Assembly: GCA_947475275.1 (NCBI GenBank)
Contig: CANJNE010000004.1
Coordinates: forward strand, 1-62,071
DNA from: Flavobacteriales bacterium
GTDB taxonomy: Bacteria; Bacteroidota; Bacteroidia; Flavobacteriales_D; Crocinitomicaceae
Length of the DNA: 62,071 bases
Direction: 5' to 3'
Shown here: positions 55,104 to 62,071 of the stretch, piece by piece
Layout: every line of letters begins with the position of its first letter
How positions within the stretch are numbered: position 1 is the stretch's first letter
The notes under the pieces: model-generated
Databases searched by the model: none
The model's input: the letters and a program-made list of their open reading frames with translations, nothing else
What the model was told of the DNA's origin: nothing
Position numbers and translations under genes: made by a program

Positions 55104-56388
55104 TCATTATGGACTCAATTTCTTCAATTTCAATTGGAATATCAGCCATTAAATTGAAAGGTGCACCATTTTCTTGAACAACCAAATCATCCTCAATTCG
55201 AATTCCAATGCCTTCTTCAGGGATATAGATGCCCGGCTCACAAGTAAATACCATCCCTGCTTTAATGGGTTCTGTCCATAATCCGACATCATGGGTATCC
55301 AATCCAAGAAAATGGGAGGTGCCATGCATGAAATATTTTTTATACGCAGGCCAATCATTACGCTGATTTTTAATATCATTTTGATCAATCAGTTTAAGGT
55401 CCAAAAGTTCTTTTTCCATGAGATTACCAACTTCTTTATGGTATTCAACCATTAGTGTACCTGGAACCAAAAGTTGCTGTGCCGCTTTCTTTACCCTTAA
55501 TACAGCATTGTAGACTTGTTTTTGTCGCTCAGTATACCTTCCATTGACTGGAATACATCTTGTTAAATCAGATGAATAGTTTGCATATTCTGCCCCAACA
55601 TCTAGAAGAACTACATCTCCGGATTGACATTGTTTGTTATTTTCAATGTAATGTAAAACGCAAGCATTTTTTCCGGAAGCTATTATCGGAGTATAAGCGA
55701 AACCTTTAGACCTGTTGCGAATAAATTCATGAATAAATTCAGCCTCAATTTCGTACTCCCAGACTCCAGGTTTTAAAAATTGAAGAACCCGTTTGAACCC
55801 TGCTTCTGTTATTTTACATGCTTTTTGCAAAAGATCGATTTCAACCTTATTCTTAAGTGATCTTAATCGATGCATAATTGGTGCGCTTTTCTTGTAGATG
55901 TGAGCTGGATAATCAATTTTGACCTGCTTAATAAACCTGTCTTCCCTCGTTTCTACGACGGTATTGGCTCTCAAATGTTCATTCGTATTCAGGTATATAA
56001 TTCCTGCTTCAGCCATCAGTTGTTTGAAAATGGTATCAAATTGATTTAACCAATAAACTGTTCTGACACCGGTATTTTCGAAAGCTTGTTCCTTTGTCAA
56101 TTTTTCTCCTTCCCAAATAGCAATCAGTTCGCTGGTCTCCTTCAGGAATAAAACTTCCCGATGATTTTCATTAGAACAACCTGGAAAAATGACCAATATA
56201 CTTTCTTCTTGATCTACCCCTGACAAATAAAAAATATCACGATGTTGCTGAAATGGTATCGTACTGTCTGCACTTATCGGATAAATATCATTGGAATTAA
56301 ATACAGCCAAGGCATCTTTTTCTAAGTACTTTGCGAATGCTTGCCTGTTTGCTATAAATAAGTTTCTATCAATAGGATCGTATTTCAT
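55096..56388 (-). CDS. pepP: Xaa-Pro aminopeptidase (M24 family)
   Basis: The 430-residue protein has an N-terminal creatinase-like domain (about 5-170, with FYLSGVDQEES) and a C-terminal pita-bread metallopeptidase domain. Metal ligands are visible: the two Asp in LDVGAEYANYSSDLTR, the His in HGTSHFLGLDTHDVG, and the Glu in CEPGIYIPEEGIGIRIEDDL. It removes N-terminal residues before proline. It is the first gene of a pair with the hydrolase. Confidence 0.93.
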   Translation of the reverse strand: MKYDPIDRNLFIANRQAFAKYLEKDALAVFNSNDIYPISADSTIPFQQHRDIFYLSGVDQEESILVIFPGCSNENHREVLFLKETSELIAIWEGEKLTKEQAFENTGVRTVYWLNQFDTIFKQLMAEAGIIYLNTNEHLRANTVVETREDRFIKQVKIDYPAHIYKKSAPIMHRLRSLKNKVEIDLLQKACKITEAGFKRVLQFLKPGVWEYEIEAEFIHEFIRNRSKGFAYTPIIASGKNACVLHYIENNKQCQSGDVVLLDVGAEYANYSSDLTRCIPVNGRYTERQKQVYNAVLRVKKAAQQLLVPGTLMVEYHKEVGNLMEKELLDLKLIDQNDIKNQRNDWPAYKKYFMHGTSHFLGLDTHDVGLWTEPIKAGMVFTCEPGIYIPEEGIGIRIEDDLVVQENGAPFNLMADIPIEIEEIESIMNA

Positions 56389-56462
56389 AGTTCATGTGAT
56401 TTTACAATTTGTGAAAATAAGTAAATTCAGTAAATGCGTTTTTTTTCTTTAAAAAATAATAC

Positions 56463-56500
56463 ATCGTAAATTGTTTACGATCATATTAACAAATATTTGT
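56463..56500. promoter_or_regulatory. Dyad symmetry elements upstream of the 103-residue gene
   Basis: A perfect 8-bp inverted repeat with a 3-bp spacer (ATCGTAAA-TTG-TTTACGAT, 56463-56481) is followed by the 12-bp palindrome ACAAATATTTGT (56489-56500). Both lie in the 128-bp spacer between divergent genes and look like operators or a divergent control region. No binding factor is known. Confidence 0.5.
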
Positions 56501-56516
56501 AAACAAAATAATAAAT

Positions 56517-56828
56517 ATGGAAGCAAGTATTGTATTAAATGAAGTAATGATTCTTAAAGGCGGCCACGAAATCGTAATTACGGGAATTAAAGTTCAAGAT
56601 CATTTCACTTATCAAATGAGTTGGTACGTCGAAAATACTCAATTGAATAAAATTTTGAATTATTTGCAGGGCAAAAATTATGAAATTGAAGTAGCTAGTT
56701 TCTTTAAAAGCAGTATCGATGAAAACGGTAAAAATGTTTTGTATTTGGACGCTCAAAATTTAAACTTAAGACAGGTACCATACACCATGATTTTGGAAGA
56801 AACAAAGCACTTAGCTATTCGCGCGTAA
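56517..56828 (+). CDS. Conserved small protein, unknown
   Basis: The 103-residue cytoplasmic protein is beta-alpha mixed with no known domain. It has no signal peptide or Cys. The gene is alone, and the dyad elements upstream suggest it is regulated. I do not recognise a family. Confidence 0.65.
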   Translation: MEASIVLNEVMILKGGHEIVITGIKVQDHFTYQMSWYVENTQLNKILNYLQGKNYEIEVASFFKSSIDENGKNVLYLDAQNLNLRQVPYTMILEETKHLAIRA

Positions 56829-56917
56829 CAATGTTTCTACTTTGAGCCAACCTTTGTTTTGTTTTTTTCGTATATTCGTTCGAAAATTGTCATTTCTTAA
56901 GCCAAATTTAAGACTAT

Positions 56918-57550
56918 ATGAAACGAGTTAACGTCTTTTTGCCGATTCTTGCTATCGCTGTATTTCTTTTAAATTCTTGTATAGAACATGAAGTTGTACC
57001 CCCTCCAATACCTCAAGTTGAATTGGACTGTTATTTTGATGGATTAATTAGCAATGTACCGCTTACGCTAACTCAAAATGTAGGTGGTGTAACCGGAAGT
57101 GCTGCAAAAGCTCAAAATTTAATGCCTCCTCCAACGTTTTCAAGTGAACGTTATTTCTTTACTATGTCAAGCACACAGACCCCGCGTTCGATAACGATAG
57201 GATTAGGAAGCGTATATTGGGATGGTGCAGTTGAAACACAACCAACAGTAAGTCAGTTTAACAACTTTCATAAAAATACTTTGACACCAAACTTTTCGAA
57301 TGGTGCGATGAGCGGATTTGAGGTTAAATATGTTGATGTTTTAGGAAATGTTTGGTTGTCAGATGAGTTCTCAACAAACTTTCAAGATGTTACCTTTTCA
57401 AACGTAAGTCAAGAGGCTGATGCCTCTGGTGAATATTCACTTTTCCATTGCACTTTTGATTGTTATGTATACAGAACAGACCCTGTTACGCTTGTAGTGG
57501 ATTCCATGAGAATTCAGTGTACTGATTTTCAAGGTTGGTTCAAAAGATAA
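56918..57550 (+). CDS. Small lipoprotein, unknown
   Basis: The 210-residue protein has a lipoprotein signal (FLLNSCIE, Cys near 21). The mature part is beta-rich with Pro- and Thr-rich start (PPPIPQVELDCYFDGLISN). No domain was recognised. It has two further Cys near the C-terminus (HCTFDCYVY), which may form a disulfide. It lies 33 bp before the amidotransferase-like gene and may be in the same transcript. The function is unknown. Confidence 0.72.
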   Translation: MKRVNVFLPILAIAVFLLNSCIEHEVVPPPIPQVELDCYFDGLISNVPLTLTQNVGGVTGSAAKAQNLMPPPTFSSERYFFTMSSTQTPRSITIGLGSVYWDGAVETQPTVSQFNNFHKNTLTPNFSNGAMSGFEVKYVDVLGNVWLSDEFSTNFQDVTFSNVSQEADASGEYSLFHCTFDCYVYRTDPVTLVVDSMRIQCTDFQGWFKR

Positions 57551-57583
57551 GATTTTGTTGAATAGGGCGTGATTCCGCTCTTG

Positions 57584-58279
57584 ATGATGACTCATTCTTT
57601 AAAAATAGCGATAATAGGTGATTACAATTTCACCTTTAACTCCCACCAAGCTACCAATTTGGCTTTAGATCATTCAAGCCGTTTTTTAGAGGTTGATATA
57701 AGTTACTATTGGATTAAAACAAATGAATCCGCTGTTCATAGAACTAATTATTTCAGTCAATTTGATGGCGTTTGGGTTGCGCCTGGGCCTTACCAAAATG
57801 CATTTTTTCTGGCAGGAATTGTAAAGCAGCTAACTTCCCTTGAAATACCTGTACTTATGACAGGAGATTGTTTTAAGAATTTCATTGAGATGCTTATTAA
57901 TTCATACCAATTGAATCCAAATTCTGAAAAGTTGATTTCTGATAATTTGGTTGAAGGTTCACATTTTGACCAGATAGAAATTGTTCCGCATTCCAGCGCA
58001 TTTATCCAGCTTTATGAGAATCATAGTCCGATTGAACTGTCCTCTTCACGATACAGCTTGTACCCGCAACTAATTGATGCGTTATCTGAATTCTTGATAG
58101 ATATAGAAGCATACAATCAATTCGAAGAGCCTGAAATAATAAGTTTAAAAAATCATACATTTTTTGTGTCTTGTGGTTTTTGCCCGCAAATTTCGTCAAC
58201 GAGAGAATTACCCCATCCAATGATCTATACATTCTTAAAAGCCGTTATCGGAAACGTTGAGCAATCCAAAACTGCCTGA
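57584..58279 (+). CDS. CTP-synthase-like glutamine amidotransferase homologue (stand-alone)
   Basis: The 231-residue protein resembles the glutamine amidotransferase half of CTP synthase, without the synthetase part (KIAIIGDYNF, FDGVWVAPGPYQN, nucleophile-elbow region LMTGDCFKNFIEML with Cys96). Stand-alone proteins of this type are known and have no assigned reaction. The elbow here reads GDCFKN, not the GxCxGxQ of active enzymes, so glutaminase activity is doubtful. A CGFC motif (C197, C200) precedes the HPMIYTFLKAV end. Its start is the ATG pair near 57584; an earlier GTG is less likely. Confidence 0.65.
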   Translation: MMTHSLKIAIIGDYNFTFNSHQATNLALDHSSRFLEVDISYYWIKTNESAVHRTNYFSQFDGVWVAPGPYQNAFFLAGIVKQLTSLEIPVLMTGDCFKNFIEMLINSYQLNPNSEKLISDNLVEGSHFDQIEIVPHSSAFIQLYENHSPIELSSSRYSLYPQLIDALSEFLIDIEAYNQFEEPEIISLKNHTFFVSCGFCPQISSTRELPHPMIYTFLKAVIGNVEQSKTA

Positions 58280-58281
58280 TC

Positions 58282-58743
58282 TCATTTATTTTCGTTTTCA
58301 TAAAAGGAATCTATCCCATTCGGCGAATTTTCAGCCGCCAATACCGCCAATTGATCACATCTTTCATTTTCAGGATGACCATTATGACCTTTAATCCAAT
58401 GCCACCTTATTTTGAAATTTTGCTCAATAGCCAAAAAATTAGACCATAAATCTGGATTTTTCTTTCCTTTAAAATTTTTCTTCTGCCATTCTCTTGCCCA
58501 ACCTTTAGTTACGGAATCAATAACATACTTTGAATCAGAATACACTTCAACAGGAAATTTTTCAGTTTTCAAATTTTGCAATGCGATAATAACTGCCATC
58601 AATTCCATTCTGTTGTTGGTAGTGTGTCTGAAACCTTCACTAAATTCCTTTACATGATTTCCAAATTTCATCACAATACCATATCCACCCGGACCAGGGT
58701 TTCCCTTTGCCGCACCATCCGTAAAAATTCTAACAACACCCAT
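58282..58743 (-). CDS. rnhA: Ribonuclease HI
   Basis: A 153-residue RNase HI from the chosen start (MGVVRIFTDGAAKGNPGPGG). The active-site acids are visible: Asp in FTDGAAKGN, Glu in RMELMAV, Asp in YSDSKYVID and Asp in ERCDQLA. It cuts RNA in RNA-DNA hybrids. An in-frame Met 69 bp upstream gives a longer form with no counterpart in the family, so I prefer the internal start. It is convergent with the amidotransferase-like gene, 2 bp apart. Confidence 0.93.
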   Translation of the reverse strand: MGVVRIFTDGAAKGNPGPGGYGIVMKFGNHVKEFSEGFRHTTNNRMELMAVIIALQNLKTEKFPVEVYSDSKYVIDSVTKGWAREWQKKNFKGKKNPDLWSNFLAIEQNFKIRWHWIKGHNGHPENERCDQLAVLAAENSPNGIDSFYENENK

Positions 58744-59059
58744 TTTAACGAAGTTATAAATACTTTCTGACAATTGACTTACGAAACCAACATCATGTAG
58801 GGTCTCAGTCATTTTAATATATTAGGAATTCAATAATAACCCAATTTTATTTTCGATTAATAAATGTTTTTAAAACACCAAATGATATTTTAAATAGACA
58901 TAAAACAATATTGTAGCTTCTTAAAAATTATATACAAAACAATATATTTCATTGATCATAAATATTTGTTTCCGAATCAAATGTTGCATTAATATATTTA
59001 CCATGGTATAGAAAAGAAATGTTTCTTTCATTAGAAACAATTAGTCTTTTTCAGTGAAT

Positions 59060-59071
59060 AGTGGTTAGGTT
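59060..59071. repeat. 12-bp motif AACCTAACCACT, copy 3 (as AGTGGTTAGGTT)
   Basis: Reverse complement of the copies at 3315 and 3732. As in copy 2, it lies between a small hairpin and a strong terminator-like hairpin, with similar spacing. Confidence 0.55.
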
Positions 59072-59079
59072 AGGTTTAA

Positions 59080-59115
59080 CATGAAAAGCGGCTCCGGTCG
59101 CTTTTCGTGTTTTTT
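59080..59115 (+). terminator. Strong intrinsic terminator without an upstream protein gene
   Basis: An 11-bp stem (CATGAAAAGCG with CGCTTTTCGTG, one T-G pair) has an 8-nt loop and is followed by TTTTTT. On the plus strand the nearest upstream sequence is non-coding. Confidence 0.75.
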
Positions 59116-59242
59116 ATATTTGACATCAATCATCACTAAACTTTGGTTTTCAACTGTTACTTAGGTTAACAATAACATTGTATTTGTAGGATAAACATAT
59201 CTCATATTTAAAACTGTACAAAAAAATAATAGAAATAAAAAA

Positions 59243-59611
59243 ATGCAAGATAAACCGTGGACAAAATACTGGATAAAGAAATTTCAGATGGACGTCAATT
59301 TTGGCAATAAAAGATTGAAAAGACTGGAAAATGGTTACCCGACTTTCGAAATTGACGACAATCTCATTGATACAGTTGACCTTAAAAGTTTTATTACTGA
59401 TGAAGAAGACAGGATTCCATTATTTATTGCAAGCCAATTTGGAATTCATCCATCCATTAAAAGCATACCAGATTTTTTTAATGGACCCAAAATGATAGCT
59501 GTATTAAGCAAGTCTTTATTATCAGGAAATGTGCATGGCTTGAGCATTCATCTAATTCAGGAAAACGACAAAGCGTCTAAATCTAATGTCATCGCTAAAT
59601 TTTTGAATTGA
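59243..59611 (+). CDS. Small protein, unknown
   Basis: The 122-residue cytoplasmic protein is rich in Lys and Asp, with no known domain, signal peptide or Cys. It could be a conserved family or a lineage-specific gene; I do not recognise it. It is alone, ends 36 bp before a bidirectional terminator, and is convergent with tRNA-Phe. Confidence 0.6.
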   Translation: MQDKPWTKYWIKKFQMDVNFGNKRLKRLENGYPTFEIDDNLIDTVDLKSFITDEEDRIPLFIASQFGIHPSIKSIPDFFNGPKMIAVLSKSLLSGNVHGLSIHLIQENDKASKSNVIAKFLN

Positions 59612-59647
59612 CTTGAAATAACAGAAATAATGAATCTCTTCTAAAAC

Positions 59648-59679
59648 AAAAAATCCCAAGTTTTCACTCGGGATTTTTT
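59648..59679. terminator. Bidirectional terminator between the 122-residue gene and tRNA-Phe
   Basis: A stem of six A-T pairs plus TCCC/GGGA is followed by one mismatch and AGT/ACT, with loop TTTC. A-runs and T-runs flank it, so it can serve both strands. Confidence 0.8.
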
Positions 59680-59682
59680 TTG

Positions 59683-59755
59683 TGGTACCTCCAGGAATCG
59701 AACCAGGGACACAAGGATTTTCAGTCCTTTGCTCTACCAACTGAGCTAAGGTACC
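59683..59755 (-). tRNA. tRNA-Phe (GAA anticodon), T-stem mismatch
   Basis: 73 nt on the minus strand. Acceptor GGTACCT/AGGTACC is fully paired, the D arm is normal (AGCTCAGTTGGTAGAGC), and the anticodon loop CTGAAAA gives GAA. The T arm reads CCTGG-TTCGATT-CCTGG, so the middle pair is T-T rather than a Watson-Crick or G-T pair. The discriminator is A and CCA is not encoded. The rest is canonical, so it is probably functional. Confidence 0.94.
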
Positions 59756-59771
59756 AGCCGTTATTGGACGA

Positions 59772-59779
59772 CAAAGATA
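59772..59779 (-). promoter_or_regulatory. -7 promoter element of tRNA-Phe
   Basis: TATCTTTG on the minus strand, 16 nt before the tRNA 5' end. Confidence 0.55.
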
Positions 59780-59835
59780 ATAACTTAATCCTTTCCTAAA
59801 AAAAAGTTCTTCATTTTTTTTAAGAAATGTAAATG

Positions 59836-59843
59836 TATCTTTG
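59836..59843 (+). promoter_or_regulatory. -7 promoter element of coaX, implying a leaderless mRNA
   Basis: TATCTTTG lies 5 nt before the coaX ATG. In rnpB the RNA starts after 4 nt, so transcription here would begin at or within one or two bases of the ATG. Confidence 0.55.
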
Positions 59844-59848
59844 TTTCT

Positions 59849-60580
59849 ATGGCACAAAATGTACAATTCCTTGCAATTGATTGCGGCAATACATTGATAA
59901 AAATTGGGTTGTTTCTGGATGGAGCAATCAGTGAGGTATTCCGTTTTCTTCCAAATGAAATTGATGAAATAAAAAAGCTTGTGGAATTATATCCCCTTGC
60001 CTCTTCTGCGATGGTTTCTGTAGCAAAACCTGAAATTACTTCACGAATTCTTGAAACATTTCCTAAAACCTTAACGGTTTCTTGTGCTTCAGTTGTTCCT
60101 TTCAATATGTGTTACGAAACACCCGGTTCTTTAGGTTTGGATCGTTTGTGCAATGCCGCAGCACTTTCAAAAAAACCTACGAATGGATACAAAGTGGCTA
60201 TCGATATAGGTACCTGCGTGAAATTTGATGTATTAGACAACCAAAACAACTATTTGGGTGGATCGATTAGTCCTGGTATTGCACTCAGATACAAATCATT
60301 AAATGATTATACTGCTAATTTACCTTTATTAAAAGCAAAAGATACACTATCCTTAATAGGAAAGAACACAATAGCATGCATGCGGTCTGGAGTTATCAAT
60401 GGAATCCAAGCTGAAATAGACCAGTTTATTGCCAAATATGAGAAAGGATACCATGGCTTAACCTTTTTTGTGACCGGGGGTGATGCAAACAGTTTTGATT
60501 TCGCCGGAAAAAATAACATCTTTGTGGACGAAAATTTGACCCTTAAAGGGTTGGAAATAATATATTCGCTCAATGTATAG
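59849..60580 (+). CDS. coaX: Type III pantothenate kinase
   Basis: A 243-residue CoaX with the ASKHA-fold motifs AIDCGNTLIKIGLF (N-terminal phosphate-binding loop), GLDRLCNAAA, and VAIDIGTCVKFDVLD with GGSISPGI. It phosphorylates pantothenate in coenzyme A synthesis, without feedback by CoA in this class. The start abuts a -7 box, so the mRNA is probably leaderless. It overlaps the next gene by 8 bp and heads the operon coaX - outer-membrane protein - lptC. Confidence 0.95.
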   Translation: MAQNVQFLAIDCGNTLIKIGLFLDGAISEVFRFLPNEIDEIKKLVELYPLASSAMVSVAKPEITSRILETFPKTLTVSCASVVPFNMCYETPGSLGLDRLCNAAALSKKPTNGYKVAIDIGTCVKFDVLDNQNNYLGGSISPGIALRYKSLNDYTANLPLLKAKDTLSLIGKNTIACMRSGVINGIQAEIDQFIAKYEKGYHGLTFFVTGGDANSFDFAGKNNIFVDENLTLKGLEIIYSLNV

Positions 60581-61913
60581 CAAGTTTTTATTGATTTTTA
60601 CCTTGATACTTTCGGTTTACGGAAGATCACAACAGACCTCCAATTCTCCTTTTACAGCCTATGGTTTGGGCGAAAAAGGAAACGATATGCTTGCTTCTTT
60701 TACAGGTATAGGAACTTGCGGTCTGACGTATTTCGATTCCACAGTTTTCAACCCGCACAATCCAGCAACCTATAATACCCTGGGTCAAGGTCAGCCGCTT
60801 TTTACTATAGGTCTGAATACACAAATCAATCAATACACACTAGGAAATAAGTCTTCTTATAGAACTACAGCCTATCCAGATCCCTTTGCCTTAGCTTTTA
60901 CTTTAAAAAAGCATTTCGGATTAGCTTTTGGTTTGCGCCCTTTTACAGAAAAAGGATATGAAATTGTGGATACAACAGTGGTTGGTTCAGATTCTATAGA
61001 GTACCGTTATTTAGGAAAAGGTAATATCAATCGTTTTTTTATTGGATTGAGCAGTAACATATTGAAATTAGAAAATACTGTTTTATCTGTTGGTGCAAAT
61101 TTGGGTTATCTTTTCGGTACCACAAATAATGAACGTAACAGCAGACTGCTTGACAATACTCCTTTAGATGGTGGGGTGTCATGGAACACATTAAAAGTCA
61201 GTTCACTGCATTATGAATTTGGAACATATTTCAAACAAACTTTTTTAACTAACCATCACCTAACCTTGGCAGCAGTAATTGAGCCAATGCAAAAAATAAA
61301 TGCAACAAATGACGCCTACCTTTTCTATGGCATTATTGGAGACCCTGAACAATATGATACATTAGGACAAAATACAGGAGTTAAAGGAAATATTAGGATG
61401 CCCGCAACAGTTCAATTCGGTCTCGGTTATACTTTTTGGTTTAATGATAAAAAATCAAATAACAATTTTAGAAATTCAGAAATTGCCTTTCACACAAATT
61501 ATTCAAGAACAGACTGGACTAATTTTGAAAGTAGTTTCGAAAACAGTCCTTTCAGTTTATTATCAACAAAAATTGCAATTGGTCTTCAATATACACCAGA
61601 AAGAGAATATTTAGAGAATGCTGTTTCCTCGAAATTTTATGAAAAAATGCACTATCGCGCTGGACTTTATCAGAACCTTTTGCCCTATTCCATTTCAAAC
61701 GTACAACTAAAGGATGAAGGGATAACACTTGGTATAGGCTTGCCAATCATCACCCAGAACACTTTGTCAACAATTAATTTCGGGTTGTCTTTGGGTCAAC
61801 GCACTTCTGGAGCAGAAACTGGTCTAAATGAAAAATATCTTGGTATACAATTGGGCATTAGCATAGCACCATCAGCTTATGAAAGGTGGTTTAGAAAGTT
61901 GAAGTTGGATTAA
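60573..61913 (+). CDS. Outer-membrane beta-barrel protein, coaX-lptC operon
   Basis: The 446-residue protein has a signal peptide (about 1-19) and many amphipathic strands, typical of an outer-membrane barrel of the FadL/OmpP1 kind (AYGLGEKG, FNPHNPATYN near the N-terminus). It ends in a terminal strand (LGIQLGISIAPSAYERWF). In Bacteroidota a gene of this type often lies between coaX and lptC; its function is unknown. It overlaps coaX by 8 bp and is 21 bp from lptC. Confidence 0.8.
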   Translation: MYSKFLLIFTLILSVYGRSQQTSNSPFTAYGLGEKGNDMLASFTGIGTCGLTYFDSTVFNPHNPATYNTLGQGQPLFTIGLNTQINQYTLGNKSSYRTTAYPDPFALAFTLKKHFGLAFGLRPFTEKGYEIVDTTVVGSDSIEYRYLGKGNINRFFIGLSSNILKLENTVLSVGANLGYLFGTTNNERNSRLLDNTPLDGGVSWNTLKVSSLHYEFGTYFKQTFLTNHHLTLAAVIEPMQKINATNDAYLFYGIIGDPEQYDTLGQNTGVKGNIRMPATVQFGLGYTFWFNDKKSNNNFRNSEIAFHTNYSRTDWTNFESSFENSPFSLLSTKIAIGLQYTPEREYLENAVSSKFYEKMHYRAGLYQNLLPYSISNVQLKDEGITLGIGLPIITQNTLSTINFGLSLGQRTSGAETGLNEKYLGIQLGISIAPSAYERWFRKLKLD

Positions 61914-61934
61914 TTCTCTGCCACGTTTATCTAT

Positions 61935-62071
61935 ATGAGTGCTAAAATCTCAAGAAAATCAATCGCATTTTTAGGTAGCTTGTCTCTTTTTGTACTTTTT
62001 TCGGCTTGTGTAAATGATTTAGAAACTATTCAGAAAATAACGTACGACTCAAAATCACCTGATGAAGTAAC
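61935..62071 (+). CDS. lptC: LptC-like lipopolysaccharide transport lipoprotein (3' end cut)
   Basis: Partial gene, 45 residues visible. It has a lipoprotein signal (LFVLFSACVND, Cys near 25) and the start NDLETIQKITYDSKSPDEV, which fits the family of LptC periplasmic proteins that pass lipopolysaccharide from LptBFG to LptA. In Bacteroidota it commonly follows the barrel gene after coaX. The rest lies outside the window. Confidence 0.82.
   Translation, partial: MSAKISRKSIAFLGSLSLFVLFSACVNDLETIQKITYDSKSPDEV

Larger units (their letters stand above)
59006..59115 (+). ncRNA. Candidate small RNA with two hairpins
   Basis: Plus strand: hairpin TGTTTCT/AGAAACA (59020-59039), 20 nt, motif AGTGGTTAGGTT (59060-59071), 8 nt, then a strong intrinsic terminator (59080-59109) with T-run. 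A near -7 box TATATTTA (58993-59000) could start a transcript near 59006. No open reading frame is upstream on this strand, so the terminator lacks a gene to terminate. This supports a non-coding transcript, but there is no direct evidence. Confidence 0.35.
58744..59242. other. Intergenic region, about 500 bp, with a possible small RNA
   Basis: AT-rich spacer. The first half (to about 58980) shows no coding frame or structured element. The middle (about 59006-59115) holds two hairpins and the AGTGGTTAGGTT motif, described separately. The right end must hold the promoter of the 122-residue gene. If rnhA starts at the earlier Met, about 70 bp of the left edge belong to it. Confidence 0.6.

Noticed and set aside
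59552-60105. Two open frames on the minus strand across tRNA-Phe and the coaX start
   Set aside because: They cover a tRNA gene, terminator and coaX in antisense and show no protein-like pattern.

Overview
The window comes from a low-GC member of the Bacteroidota, most likely the order Flavobacteriales. A Crocinitomicaceae/Fluviicola-like source is my guess and is not proven. The signs are several secreted proteins with type IX secretion (T9SS) sorting domains of both type A and type B, SprB-type repeats, a PorP/SprF protein, the Bat aerotolerance operon, a suf operon, and promoters of the Bacteroidota type (TAnnTTTG at -7, TTTG or TTG near -33). Shine-Dalgarno sequences are largely absent. 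Everything looks chromosomal: no insertion sequence, prophage, integrase, plasmid function or CRISPR array was seen.

Layout. 1-3216 (minus): MoxR ATPase, DUF58 protein, membrane protein and BatA, the front of the Bat operon. 3327-8558: small genes including a zinc-ribbon protein, YceI, a Crp-family regulator coupled to a DUF3050 protein, an SRPBCC protein, a cupin, a Bcp peroxiredoxin and a photolyase. 8678-17538: a glycine-rich T9SS cargo, a gamma-carbonic anhydrase, the tyrosine-degradation pair hmgA-hppD, and a large SprB-repeat T9SS cargo. 17733-21198: purE, a NamZ-type (DUF1343) lipoprotein, and an FtsX/LolC-like permease whose 5' end overlaps that of the lipoprotein gene. 21195-31871 (minus): a surface-protein operon encoding a small secreted protein, a 2551-residue repeat adhesin with a type B sorting domain, PorP/SprF, and a PD40-OmpA protein. 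31955-33431: a leucine-rich-repeat protein overlapping ribF. 33630-37548: sufA-B-C-D.

38433-40429 holds a small T9SS cargo and a solute-binding lipoprotein, followed by the RNase P RNA gene (minus, 40432-40817). 40844-44704 (minus) is a tightly coupled set: ECF sigma factor, a protein with one membrane helix and a C-terminal beta-barrel-like region, a lipoprotein, and a T9SS cargo. This is the best candidate here for an undescribed cell-surface signalling unit. 44777-51381: SixA-like phosphatase, rhomboid protease, DUF2480 protein, polysaccharide deacetylase and a DUF2723/GT117-type membrane glycosyltransferase. 51615-62071: tRNA-Gln, a secreted protein, a thioredoxin-like protein, thiL, an alpha/beta hydrolase, Xaa-Pro aminopeptidase, three small unknowns, a CTP-synthase-like amidotransferase homologue, RNase HI, a possible small RNA, tRNA-Phe, and the coaX - outer-membrane protein - lptC operon, cut by the window edge.

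Architecture. Gene ends are very compact: most convergent pairs are separated by 0-13 bp or overlap, and only a few junctions contain a hairpin terminator. A 12-bp motif, AACCTAACCACT, occurs three times, twice between paired hairpins. All calls come from reading the sequence; no database search was run.
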